Positions 1-5,487 of a stretch of 5,604 nucleotides of DNA are shown piece by piece. The position numbers and the translations under genes are program-made. Source of the stretch: Phycisphaerales bacterium (GTDB lineage: Bacteria; Planctomycetota; Phycisphaerae; Phycisphaerales; UBA1924); contig JAESSR010000058.1 of assembly GCA_016764015.1 (NCBI GenBank), positions 1-5,604 of the forward strand, written 5' to 3'. The notes below the pieces were generated by a model. It did not search any database, was not told the DNA's origin, and saw only the letters and a list, made by a program, of their open reading frames with translations. Position 1 is the first letter of the stretch. Every line of letters starts with the position of its first letter.

Positions 1-961
1 AGGCGATGATCCCACCACCGATTGAAGCGGTATTGCTCTTGAAAACTGAATCCTCAACAGTCAGCGGCGATCGAAACGAAAATATCCCGCCGCCGTAGCC
101 CACATCATCGCCGAGCGAATAGAACGGACGAACAAGGTTTCCCTCGAAGAGGCTCCGCCGAACGATGAGTTCACCATCGGAATCATGCGCGATCCCCCCG
201 CCGTATCCGTCCGGTAATGAGAAGATCATGGTGTTGTAGCTGATTTCACAATCCTCGATCACCGCGCTGCTCGAACCACCCAAGTAAATCCCTGCACCAT
301 TACTCAGGTGCCCGTAGTTGTATTGCACTTTGGTGTTGGTAATCGTCGGGTGAGCATTGAGAAAATACATCCCACCGCCAGCGCCGAAAGCAGAATAGCA
401 GAACTGAATCACACAGTTGTTAATCGTTGGCGATCCACCAACACAATAGATTCCCGCACCGGACATCAATGGATTCCCCGCAGAACCACCCGCAGGCCCA
501 TACGCGCCATACTCAAGCGTCAGCCCATCGATCACCGTACCCGCACTGACCCCGCTGGCATCAATAATGTGCCCTGAGTTGGCAGTGTGAATGAGATAGG
601 TTGGAACAAAGGTGTCGTCATGTCCAATATCGCCTGAAAGCCGAGTGACATGAGTGCTGGGATCACGCTGCGATCGCAGTGTCTCATCACCAGCAAACCC
701 GCCGTAGACATTCACCCCATCGATCATCACAAAGCTCGCCGCAGCATCCGTATCCGAAGGCGTATACAACCCCTCAGCGACCCAAATCTCATCTCCTGCA
801 ACAACCACTCCCAGCGCGGCTTGCAAATCATCAAACGCACTCCCCCAAGCAAGCCCATCGCCACCATCTCCTGCCGTATCAATCACACGATACACCTGCT
901 GCGCAGAGCATACCGATGCGAGTGTCAGAGCAGATAGAAAAACAAGCTGATTGCGAAGCAT
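1..961 (-). CDS. Secreted right-handed parallel beta-helix protein, partial (C-terminus beyond the left edge)
   Basis: Reading the minus strand from the ATG at 961-959 gives 320 open codons with no stop, so the gene continues past the window edge. Residues 1-20 are a Sec signal peptide (basic residue at position 3, hydrophobic core 6-17, likely cleavage after C-S-A20). Residues 23-112 form the conserved N-terminal module of planctomycete beta-helix proteins: GDGGDGLAWGSAFDDLQ at 31-47, AGDEIWVAEGLYTPSD at 55-70, VYGGFAGDE at 85-93 and LSGDIG at 108-113. From about 142 the chain becomes repetitive, with GxGGGIY-type turns near 168, 195, 222, 253, 289 and 314. Each is followed by a strand pattern such as SPTINNCVI or LTVEDSVFKSN, the coil repeat of pectin-lyase-like folds. 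Related proteins are usually extracellular and often carry a C-terminal sorting or anchor domain, which is not visible here. I see no recognisable catalytic site, so adhesin, structural or lyase roles all remain open. An AGAGAG purine run about 7 bases before the ATG can serve as ribosome binding site. Confidence 0.88.
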   Translation of the reverse strand, partial: MLRNQLVFLSALTLASVCSAQQVYRVIDTAGDGGDGLAWGSAFDDLQAALGVVVAGDEIWVAEGLYTPSDTDAAASFVMIDGVNVYGGFAGDETLRSQRDPSTHVTRLSGDIGHDDTFVPTYLIHTANSGHIIDASGVSAGTVIDGLTLEYGAYGPAGGSAGNPLMSGAGIYCVGGSPTINNCVIQFCYSAFGAGGGMYFLNAHPTITNTKVQYNYGHLSNGAGIYLGGSSSAVIEDCEISYNTMIFSLPDGYGGGIAHDSDGELIVRRSLFEGNLVRPFYSLGDDVGYGGGIFSFRSPLTVEDSVFKSNTASIGGGIIA

Positions 962-1126
962 GGTAAACTCTCTCTTTGACAAATATTTCCCAAGTAGGCT
1001 CATCACGCAGAGAGCCTTGCCAAAACCAAAGCAAAGAGCATACCAAGAAACCAAGAGCCATCAAAGACGAATATCGCCCATAATTACCCCTGACACATCA
1101 TCAAACCACGCCACATCCACAATACT

Positions 1127-1150
1127 GGCCATTCTTGGACAATTCTGGCC
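1127..1150. repeat. 24-base interrupted palindrome between the FG-GAP and beta-helix genes
   Basis: The arms are GGCCA (1127-1131) and TGGCC (1146-1150). Inside them TTG (1135-1137) and CAA (1140-1142) pair across a 2-base centre, separated from the outer arms by symmetric TTC/TTC internal loops. The element lies about 100 bases after the FG-GAP stop and 166 bases before the beta-helix start. It could be an operator or a weak transcript hairpin. On the minus strand no T-run follows, so it is not a standard intrinsic terminator. The rest of 962-1251 holds no gene that I can support. Confidence 0.4.
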
Positions 1151-1251
1151 TACATAAACCCGCCAGCAAACACATCGAGAAAAGCGAAAACATCAAAGAA
1201 GTTCATCCACTTCGAGAGAACAAGTTTTCTGAAACTAGCTCAACCCAAGTT

Positions 1252-2844
1252 TCAATCAGATCCAAGTGGAATCAACTCATGCACCGAAGCAGACCCTTGA
1301 TTGATCCGTTTTTCGTCATCCATTGGAGCACCACAGAGAACCGTATCCCCAGAGATCGCGACACTCATTCCAAAGCGATCTCCCGAATGACCTACATTCG
1401 AATAAAGCCGATAAACACTGTGCCAACCCGTGTCATCGCGTGAGAATGTGTACGCACTCCCCGCTTGGTTATTACCGTGATCACATTGCGCACCCACAAC
1501 TACGGCGCTCTTCGAGATCGAGACCGATCGTCCGAACTCATCGCCCTTCTGACATCCTTCATTCTCAAGACGCGATGCCATCTCCCATTGTCCAGCGGAA
1601 GAATACTCGAAAACATACGCAACGCCCGAACCTATCTTGGCCGAGTTCCATGCAGAGATCGCCCCGATCACAACGGTGTCTTGCCAGAGTGCAACGCTCA
1701 TCCCGAACCCATCACCCTGCGCGGGATCACCAGCCGAGAGCGGAGCTGTCAGCTTGTCCGATTGAGTCCAGCCCTGATCTCCGAGCCGAAAGACATATCC
1801 CGCACCGGCTTCATTATCTTGAGATGATTCAACCCGCGGCGACCCAACAACAATCCGCTCCCCATCAATCGCGACACTCGCCCCGAAATCGCTCTTCCCG
1901 TTCTCCATCGCATCACCGTCCCCCGACAGAATCAGTCTGGCGATCTGATCCCAGTGCGTCCCCTTGTACTCGAACACATACGCCGCACGCTCACCCGGTG
2001 CTCCGACAATAACCGTGTCCCCCGAGATTGATACCGATGCCCCGAACCTCGCGCCGGGCTTGGGTTCATCGGGATAGAGCGTGATCTCATGAGACCACTG
2101 TGTTTGCGCAGGCGTTGAATAATCCCGGTACAGATAGACCACCCCCGAACCATCATGCCCGCTTGTATTGTTATCCAAGGCACCCACCGCGATCAGACTG
2201 CCCTTGAGAGCAACCGAGCACGCATAGCCCTCGCCCGCATGCCCTCCAAAGCTGTAGATCCTTTTGAGTTGAATCCACCGCGAACCAACCCGCTTAAAAA
2301 TCCAAGCACGCCCGTGCTCTGTGCCGTGCCCCTGCCCCCCCACAACCGCGATCTCCCCATCGAGTGCAACCGACGATCCCATCCCCTCATTGATATGACC
2401 GCCATCGACCGCAAGCAGCTTATACACCTGCGGCAGATCGCCAGAGTGTATGGGCTCGATGACTTTATCCTTGATGATGAAAGTGGCCGGCTTTGACAAT
2501 GAATACCCCATCGGATTGATAGCCGCCACATGCCATTGATACCGATGCCCGGGGATGAACGCAACATCTCCATACTCGACCAGAAACGGGCTATGCACAT
2601 CATCATTCCGATACGCAAGCGATGAACTGGGGATACCCACCGCAACGCCCTCCTCGGGCAAGCCCAGATCATAAATAATGAGGGTGGTCTCGGTCGTCTT
2701 TGGACTCTGCGTCCATTTGAATGGAATGCCCCGCTTGGGTTCTGCTACATTTGCTGTCTCATTCTCCGGCTCATTAAGCGACACCACCGCACCGCCCAAC
2801 CCCAAAGCCCCAAGAAAACCAAGCAACACGACTATATAGATCAT
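1252..2844 (-). CDS. Membrane-anchored or secreted FG-GAP repeat (seven-bladed beta-propeller) protein
   Basis: This is a 530-residue protein. Residues 1-22 are a hydrophobic export or anchor segment, unusual in having no positive charge before the hydrophobic stretch, so it may stay uncleaved. Residues about 41-125 (PFKWTQSP, then YQWHVAAINPMGYSLSKPATF) resemble a fibronectin type III-like beta-sandwich. From about 150 to 526 I count seven FG-GAP-type repeats, starting near 151, 203, 261, 308, 374, 432 and 486. Each has the pattern FGxSVAIxGDTVIVGAP followed by GxAYVF and a W-containing strand. Seven repeats match the blade number of integrin-alpha-like propellers. The DxDGDG-type calcium loops of classical FG-GAP domains are not evident. 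The protein ends about 4 residues after the last blade, with no sorting domain. Its ATG overlaps the stop of the upstream lipoprotein gene, so the two are probably coupled. Proposed role: extracytoplasmic binding or scaffolding; the ligand is unknown. Confidence 0.9.
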   Translation of the reverse strand: MIYIVVLLGFLGALGLGGAVVSLNEPENETANVAEPKRGIPFKWTQSPKTTETTLIIYDLGLPEEGVAVGIPSSSLAYRNDDVHSPFLVEYGDVAFIPGHRYQWHVAAINPMGYSLSKPATFIIKDKVIEPIHSGDLPQVYKLLAVDGGHINEGMGSSVALDGEIAVVGGQGHGTEHGRAWIFKRVGSRWIQLKRIYSFGGHAGEGYACSVALKGSLIAVGALDNNTSGHDGSGVVYLYRDYSTPAQTQWSHEITLYPDEPKPGARFGASVSISGDTVIVGAPGERAAYVFEYKGTHWDQIARLILSGDGDAMENGKSDFGASVAIDGERIVVGSPRVESSQDNEAGAGYVFRLGDQGWTQSDKLTAPLSAGDPAQGDGFGMSVALWQDTVVIGAISAWNSAKIGSGVAYVFEYSSAGQWEMASRLENEGCQKGDEFGRSVSISKSAVVVGAQCDHGNNQAGSAYTFSRDDTGWHSVYRLYSNVGHSGDRFGMSVAISGDTVLCGAPMDDEKRINQGSASVHELIPLGSD

Positions 2845-3344
2845 CTCCGTCCTCCATTATATGATGTGCCCGAGACAGATACACCGTACTTGGGCATAGG
2901 TTCGTCATGGTGTTTCTCAATAACAACTTTCACCGACTCCCCGGGCAACACATGCGCAGACCGGAAACTCCAAGTCCCTCCACGCACAACTTTCCATTCT
3001 CCCTTTGAATACAGAACTACCCTTGGGGGCGACCAAAGATCACCCCGCTTTTTCGGAATGATCTCCATCAGTTTCTTGGGCGGGTACAACCCTTCAACCC
3101 GCAGCCCATCAATCATCGTGTATATCCCAATGGTCCCCGGATAGATCGGATTCTCAACCCCCTCAACAATCTGTACATCCACGCTCAACTGATCGCCAAG
3201 TTGGTCATACCGAATCGCCACCGGGATCGACCGCCTCACTGGAATCTGCAAAAAACCACCGCTACAGCCCGAGGCGCACAGCAGACAACACAGCATGAGC
3301 ACGCTCGTGAGACACATCGCAGATCGGGATACAGTTGTTCTCAT
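2841..3344 (-). CDS. Small predicted lipoprotein of unknown function
   Basis: This 167-residue protein starts MRTTVSRSAM, followed by a hydrophobic stretch (about 10-24) and the lipobox-like A24-S25-G26-C27. That supports cleavage by signal peptidase II and lipidation at Cys27, although Ala rather than Leu at -3 makes the lipobox imperfect. The remaining 140 residues look beta-rich, with alternating patterns such as LSVDVQIVEGVENP (53-66) and SVKVVIEKHHDEP (137-149). They include a Gly/Pro-rich, aromatic-containing middle (about 84-127) and a flexible Gly/Ser tail (SGTSYNGGRR). I do not recognise a named family. The stop overlaps the start of the FG-GAP gene as ATGA, which suggests that the two products are made in related amounts and may interact. 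No clear Shine-Dalgarno precedes the ATG, which sits in an inverted repeat. The gene follows the lpdA terminator and so probably has its own promoter. Confidence 0.8.
   Translation of the reverse strand: MRTTVSRSAMCLTSVLMLCCLLCASGCSGGFLQIPVRRSIPVAIRYDQLGDQLSVDVQIVEGVENPIYPGTIGIYTMIDGLRVEGLYPPKKLMEIIPKKRGDLWSPPRVVLYSKGEWKVVRGGTWSFRSAHVLPGESVKVVIEKHHDEPMPKYGVSVSGTSYNGGRR
2851..2855 (-). promoter_or_regulatory. Shine-Dalgarno GGAGG of the FG-GAP gene, inside the lipoprotein gene
   Basis: On the minus strand GGAGG stands 6 bases before the ATG at 2844. It lies within the last codons of the lipoprotein gene. This strong site fixes the FG-GAP start and, with the ATGA overlap at 2841-2844, fits translational coupling or efficient reinitiation. 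Confidence 0.7.
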
Positions 3345-3363
3345 ACAAAAGAGTACAACAACT
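3334..3363 (-). promoter_or_regulatory. Inverted repeat covering the lipoprotein start codon
   Basis: GTTGTTCTC (3334-3342) and GAGTACAAC (3351-3359) pair at 8 of 9 positions around an 8-base loop. An alternative register, AGTTGTT (3333-3339) with AACAACT (3357-3363), pairs perfectly over 7 bases. In the minus-strand transcript the AUG at 3344-3342 falls at the loop/stem junction. It may be a translation-limiting hairpin or a DNA operator; no function is demonstrated. Confidence 0.4.
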
Positions 3364-3375
3364 CGACCCCGCCGG

Positions 3376-3410
3376 TTTCATCAAACTATATATATGTTGT
3401 ATTTATATAT
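3376..3410 (-). promoter_or_regulatory. AT-rich spacer, possible promoter of the lipoprotein/FG-GAP operon
   Basis: About 35 bases made almost wholly of A and T, with several TATATA words, lie 32-66 bases upstream of the lipoprotein ATG and directly after the lpdA terminator. The surrounding sequence is much richer in GC. A -10-like TATATA can be placed on the minus strand, but no good -35 accompanies it, so the exact promoter is uncertain. Confidence 0.35.
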
Positions 3411-3431
3411 AAAAACCACCTAAACAGGTGG
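3411..3431 (-). terminator. Intrinsic terminator of lpdA
   Basis: On the minus strand CCACCT (3431-3426), a GTTT loop and AGGTGG (3421-3416) form a perfect 6-bp hairpin followed at once by five Ts (3415-3411) and more AT-rich sequence. It lies 28 bases after the lpdA stop codon. On the plus strand no T-run follows the stem. It therefore acts in one direction and separates lpdA from the downstream lipoprotein operon. Confidence 0.82.
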
Positions 3432-3458
3432 CTGAATAAATCTATTTTACACTTCGGC

Positions 3459-5000
3459 TTACGAGTTAATCACACGCCCTTCAGACGCCAGCGCCGCCTC
3501 ATGCACTGCCTCGTGCATCGTCGGATGCGCATGCACCGTTGCGATAATCTCCTCGGTCGTCGCTTCGAGCCTTCTCGCCAGCGTCATCTCAGCGATCAAC
3601 TCAGTCGCCTGATCGCCCAAGATGTGTGTGCCCAGAATCTCGCCGCGAGGAAGCCCGCGGATGATCTTGACAAACCCATCAGTATGCCGAGTCGCGATCG
3701 CTTTGCCAAGCGCGCCGTTGTTGAATACACCTACATCGTAATCTTCGCCCTTCTTCAAGCCCTGCGCCTTGAGCGCCTGCTCGGTGTAGCCAACACTGCC
3801 GACCTGTGGATGACAGTAAGTACATCCAGGGATCACGGTGTAATCCATCGGGATCGGATCGTGCTTGGCTTTGCCTTCTTTGAACGCGAATCGCTCTACA
3901 CAAAGCACCGCCTCTTCAGCGGCAACATGTGCCAACCAAGGCGGCCCAATCACATCACCGATCGCATACACGCCGGGCAGATTCGTCTTGTAATCAAGTG
4001 GTTTAGGCTCACTCGGTGTCGTATCACTCAAAGGCACATAATCCGTCTTGATATGTCCACGCACGGTTTCAAGCCCGAGCGAATCATCGAACAATCCATC
4101 GTACCGCCCGCCAACGCCGATCGCGAGCAACACCTTGTCTGCTTCGAGCACTTCCTTCTTCGATGTGTCCGGCTTGCCGTCCTTGCCCATCGGCGCAACC
4201 GTCACCTTGACGCCTTTGCCTGAGGAATCCACATCGAGCACGCCGGTCTTGACCTTGATGTTGAACCCGTGCTTCTTGTAGATTTTGGTCATCTCTTTGC
4301 CGACCTGCTCGTCTTCGACAGGCACCAAACGATCCAGCATCTCGATGATGGTCACCTCGGTGCCGAAGTTCTTGTAGACATACCCGAACTCCATCCCAAT
4401 CGCACCGGCCCCGACAATAATTAGCTTCTCAGGGCGATCAGTATTGTTCATCGCCTCGCGTGCACCCCAGATTTTGTCGCCATCAAACTTGGCAAACGGC
4501 AAGTCTCTTGCCACCGCACCGGTTGCAATAATCACCTTGCCACAAGTAATGGTTTCCTTTACCTTATTCACCTTCACAGGCGACGGCGTAAGTTCTTCCT
4601 GAAGATCACAATCACGAAGTTCAATCTCAATCTTCGGGCCTGCCTTCACAATCTTCGCATGTAAGTTAATAAACTCAATCTTGTTCTTTTTCATCAAATA
4701 CTCAACGCCCTTGTTGAGTTTGGCAGCCACATCGCGTGATCTGCCAATGACCTTCTTCCAATTAAACTTCACTTCGCCCGTAGTGATGCCCCACTCTTCT
4801 TGTTCCGCGAGTTTTTCCATCAGCTCGGCATTGGCAATCAACGCCTTCGACGGGATACATCCCCAGTTGAGGCACACCCCACCCATCTTCGCCCGCTCAA
4901 TAATCGCCACCTTGTACCCAAGCTGAGCAGCACGAATCGCGCCAACATATCCACCGGGCCCACCACCAACTACAACGACATCAAAGTGCTTGTTCGCCAT
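3459..5000 (-). CDS. lpdA: Dihydrolipoyl dehydrogenase (E3 component)
   Basis: This cytoplasmic flavoenzyme reoxidises dihydrolipoyl groups on the E2 subunits of pyruvate and 2-oxoglutarate dehydrogenase (and on glycine cleavage H protein), passing electrons through a disulfide and FAD to NAD+. Every hallmark is present in its 513 residues. The FAD-binding GGGPGG is at 12-17 with Glu35 at the end of the second strand. The redox disulfide Cys43/Cys48 lies in GGVCLNWGCIPSKAL. The NAD-binding GAGAIGMEFG is at 197-206 with Glu220. The second FAD motif, YAIGD, is at 345-349. The catalytic His492/Glu497 pair lies in HAHPTMHEA, within the C-terminal dimerisation domain. It is about 40 residues longer than the usual 470 or so. 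The extra length appears as hydrophilic stretches near 129-150, 268-284 and 323-337. A further Cys pair, C393/C396, precedes HPQVGSVG. GAGGA (5012-5008) stands 7 bases before the ATG and supports the start. No E1 or E2 gene is adjacent; transcription ends at the hairpin downstream. Confidence 0.97.
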   Translation of the reverse strand: MANKHFDVVVVGGGPGGYVGAIRAAQLGYKVAIIERAKMGGVCLNWGCIPSKALIANAELMEKLAEQEEWGITTGEVKFNWKKVIGRSRDVAAKLNKGVEYLMKKNKIEFINLHAKIVKAGPKIEIELRDCDLQEELTPSPVKVNKVKETITCGKVIIATGAVARDLPFAKFDGDKIWGAREAMNNTDRPEKLIIVGAGAIGMEFGYVYKNFGTEVTIIEMLDRLVPVEDEQVGKEMTKIYKKHGFNIKVKTGVLDVDSSGKGVKVTVAPMGKDGKPDTSKKEVLEADKVLLAIGVGGRYDGLFDDSLGLETVRGHIKTDYVPLSDTTPSEPKPLDYKTNLPGVYAIGDVIGPPWLAHVAAEEAVLCVERFAFKEGKAKHDPIPMDYTVIPGCTYCHPQVGSVGYTEQALKAQGLKKGEDYDVGVFNNGALGKAIATRHTDGFVKIIRGLPRGEILGTHILGDQATELIAEMTLARRLEATTEEIIATVHAHPTMHEAVHEAALASEGRVINS

Positions 5001-5165
5001 GACGAAATCCTCACAAACTGCCCCAAATCGGGCTATTGCGTGTAAAATCAGAACCTAGGAGGCACTATAGCGCGTATATCGACCATTCACCGCCTCGAGC
5101 ACTCGCCATCGCCCAACCCGGCTCATCAACACACCAACTTCCCTGCCGGATTGACAGACTTTGCG

Positions 5166-5185
5166 CCATTCCTGCCCATTCCTGC
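5166..5185. repeat. Perfect tandem repeat of a 10-base unit
   Basis: CCATTCCTGC occurs twice back to back. The 10-base period is about one helical turn, so it could be a paired binding site or simple slippage. It lies about 300 bases upstream of clpC and 165 bases upstream of lpdA. Confidence 0.5.
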
Positions 5186-5271
5186 GTCACACAAATCGTT
5201 TCATCCCGCCATAAACCTTTCCACACCAACCATTAACTCGATATTCGCTGACTTTTGCGCTCTCATCAATC

Positions 5272-5287
5272 TGGCATGCCCAATGCA
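5272..5287 (+). promoter_or_regulatory. Candidate sigma-54 (-24/-12) promoter upstream of clpC
   Basis: TGGCATG, 4 bases, then ATGCA matches the consensus TGGCACG-N4-TTGCA at 10 of 12 positions and keeps the invariant GG and GC at the correct spacing. The predicted transcript would start near 5299 and carry a leader of roughly 190 bases. The word TGGCATGCCCA is itself partly palindromic, so a chance match is possible. Confidence 0.25.
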
Positions 5288-5385
5288 GCCGATAGAAGGT
5301 ACAGAATCGTGCCTTTTCAAGACGCAACCGGTATCTTCCAGATCCCAATGCCCGTTTGGTGCGAACAAGAATGTGTCGAGCGGCG

Positions 5386-5406
5386 TTGTACTCAGTGGGT
5401 GTACAA
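5386..5406 (+). repeat. Inverted repeat in the clpC upstream region
   Basis: TTGTAC (5386-5391) and GTACAA (5401-5406) are perfect inverted copies separated by 9 bases. Because each arm contains palindromic GTAC, this could be a dimeric protein-binding site or the first hairpin of the clpC leader. It does not match the CIRCE or CtsR operator consensus. Confidence 0.4.
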
Positions 5407-5425
5407 GCTGAAAACTCGACAGTGA

Positions 5426-5472
5426 GACGGCGTGAGAGCGTCAATAAGCCGTCCGATTCGCAGGAATCGGGC
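5426..5472 (+). promoter_or_regulatory. Overlapping hairpins in the clpC 5' leader
   Basis: GACGGC (5426-5431) pairs with GCCGTC (5448-5453). Starting within that second arm, GTCCGATTC (5451-5459) pairs with GAATCGGGC (5464-5472), a 9-bp stem with one U-G pair and the tetraloop GCAG. The two full stems share bases 5451-5453, so they compete at their junction. The second hairpin ends 3 bases before the Shine-Dalgarno GGGAG (5476-5480), a position where folding could affect ribosome access. Confidence 0.45.
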
Positions 5473-5487
5473 AGCGGGAGAAGAATC

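Larger units (their letters stand above)
5001..5487. other. Divergent intergenic region between lpdA and clpC
   Basis: This 487-base gap must hold the promoters of both flanking genes. On the lpdA side a -10-like TATAGT (5069-5064, minus strand) lies about 64 bases before the ATG but lacks a convincing -35. On the clpC side there is a sigma-54-like element (5272-5287) and a run of inverted repeats (5386-5472). CCATTCCTGC is tandemly repeated at 5166-5185. Short open frames exist here, but none has a good ribosome binding site or a recognisable product. I see no tRNA and no known riboswitch. Confidence 0.6.

Noticed and set aside
976..981. TTGACA on the plus strand near the beta-helix start
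   Set aside because: No plus-strand gene follows and no -10 element is properly spaced.
1037..1064. Possible sigma-70 promoter for the beta-helix gene (TTGATG, 16 bases, TATGCT on the minus strand)
   Set aside because: Each hexamer matches only about four of six consensus positions; such matches are expected by chance in 290 bases.
1198..1213. Small hairpin GAAGT/ACTTC downstream of the FG-GAP gene, considered as a terminator
   Set aside because: The stem has only 5 pairs and the following T-rich stretch is interrupted, so it is too weak to call.
1230..1254. Hairpin TGAAACT/AGTTTCA overlapping the FG-GAP stop codon, considered as a terminator
   Set aside because: The 7-bp stem is AT-rich, has an 11-base loop and is not followed by a T-run on the minus strand.
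1323..2012. Plus-strand open frame of 229 codons opposite the FG-GAP gene
   Set aside because: Its Ser/Arg/His/Pro-rich composition is the antisense image of the propeller repeats; no ribosome binding site or domain is visible.
3201..4223. Long plus-strand open frame (340 codons) opposite lpdA and the lipoprotein gene
   Set aside because: It runs antisense through two well-supported genes and the terminator, and its product is Arg/His-rich with no recognisable motif, as expected of a shadow frame.
5151..5156. Consensus -35 TTGACA on the plus strand upstream of clpC
   Set aside because: No -10-like hexamer occurs 15-19 bases downstream; the sequence there is GC-rich and includes the tandem decamer.
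5036..5236. Small plus-strand open frame of 66 codons in the divergent intergenic region
   Set aside because: There is no Shine-Dalgarno before its start and its Pro/His/Ser/Arg-rich product resembles translated non-coding DNA.
5001..5487. CIRCE or CtsR heat-shock operator upstream of clpC
   Set aside because: I found neither the TTAGCACTC/GAGTGCTAA inverted repeat nor the GGTCAAA direct repeat; only an isolated GCACTC word occurs.
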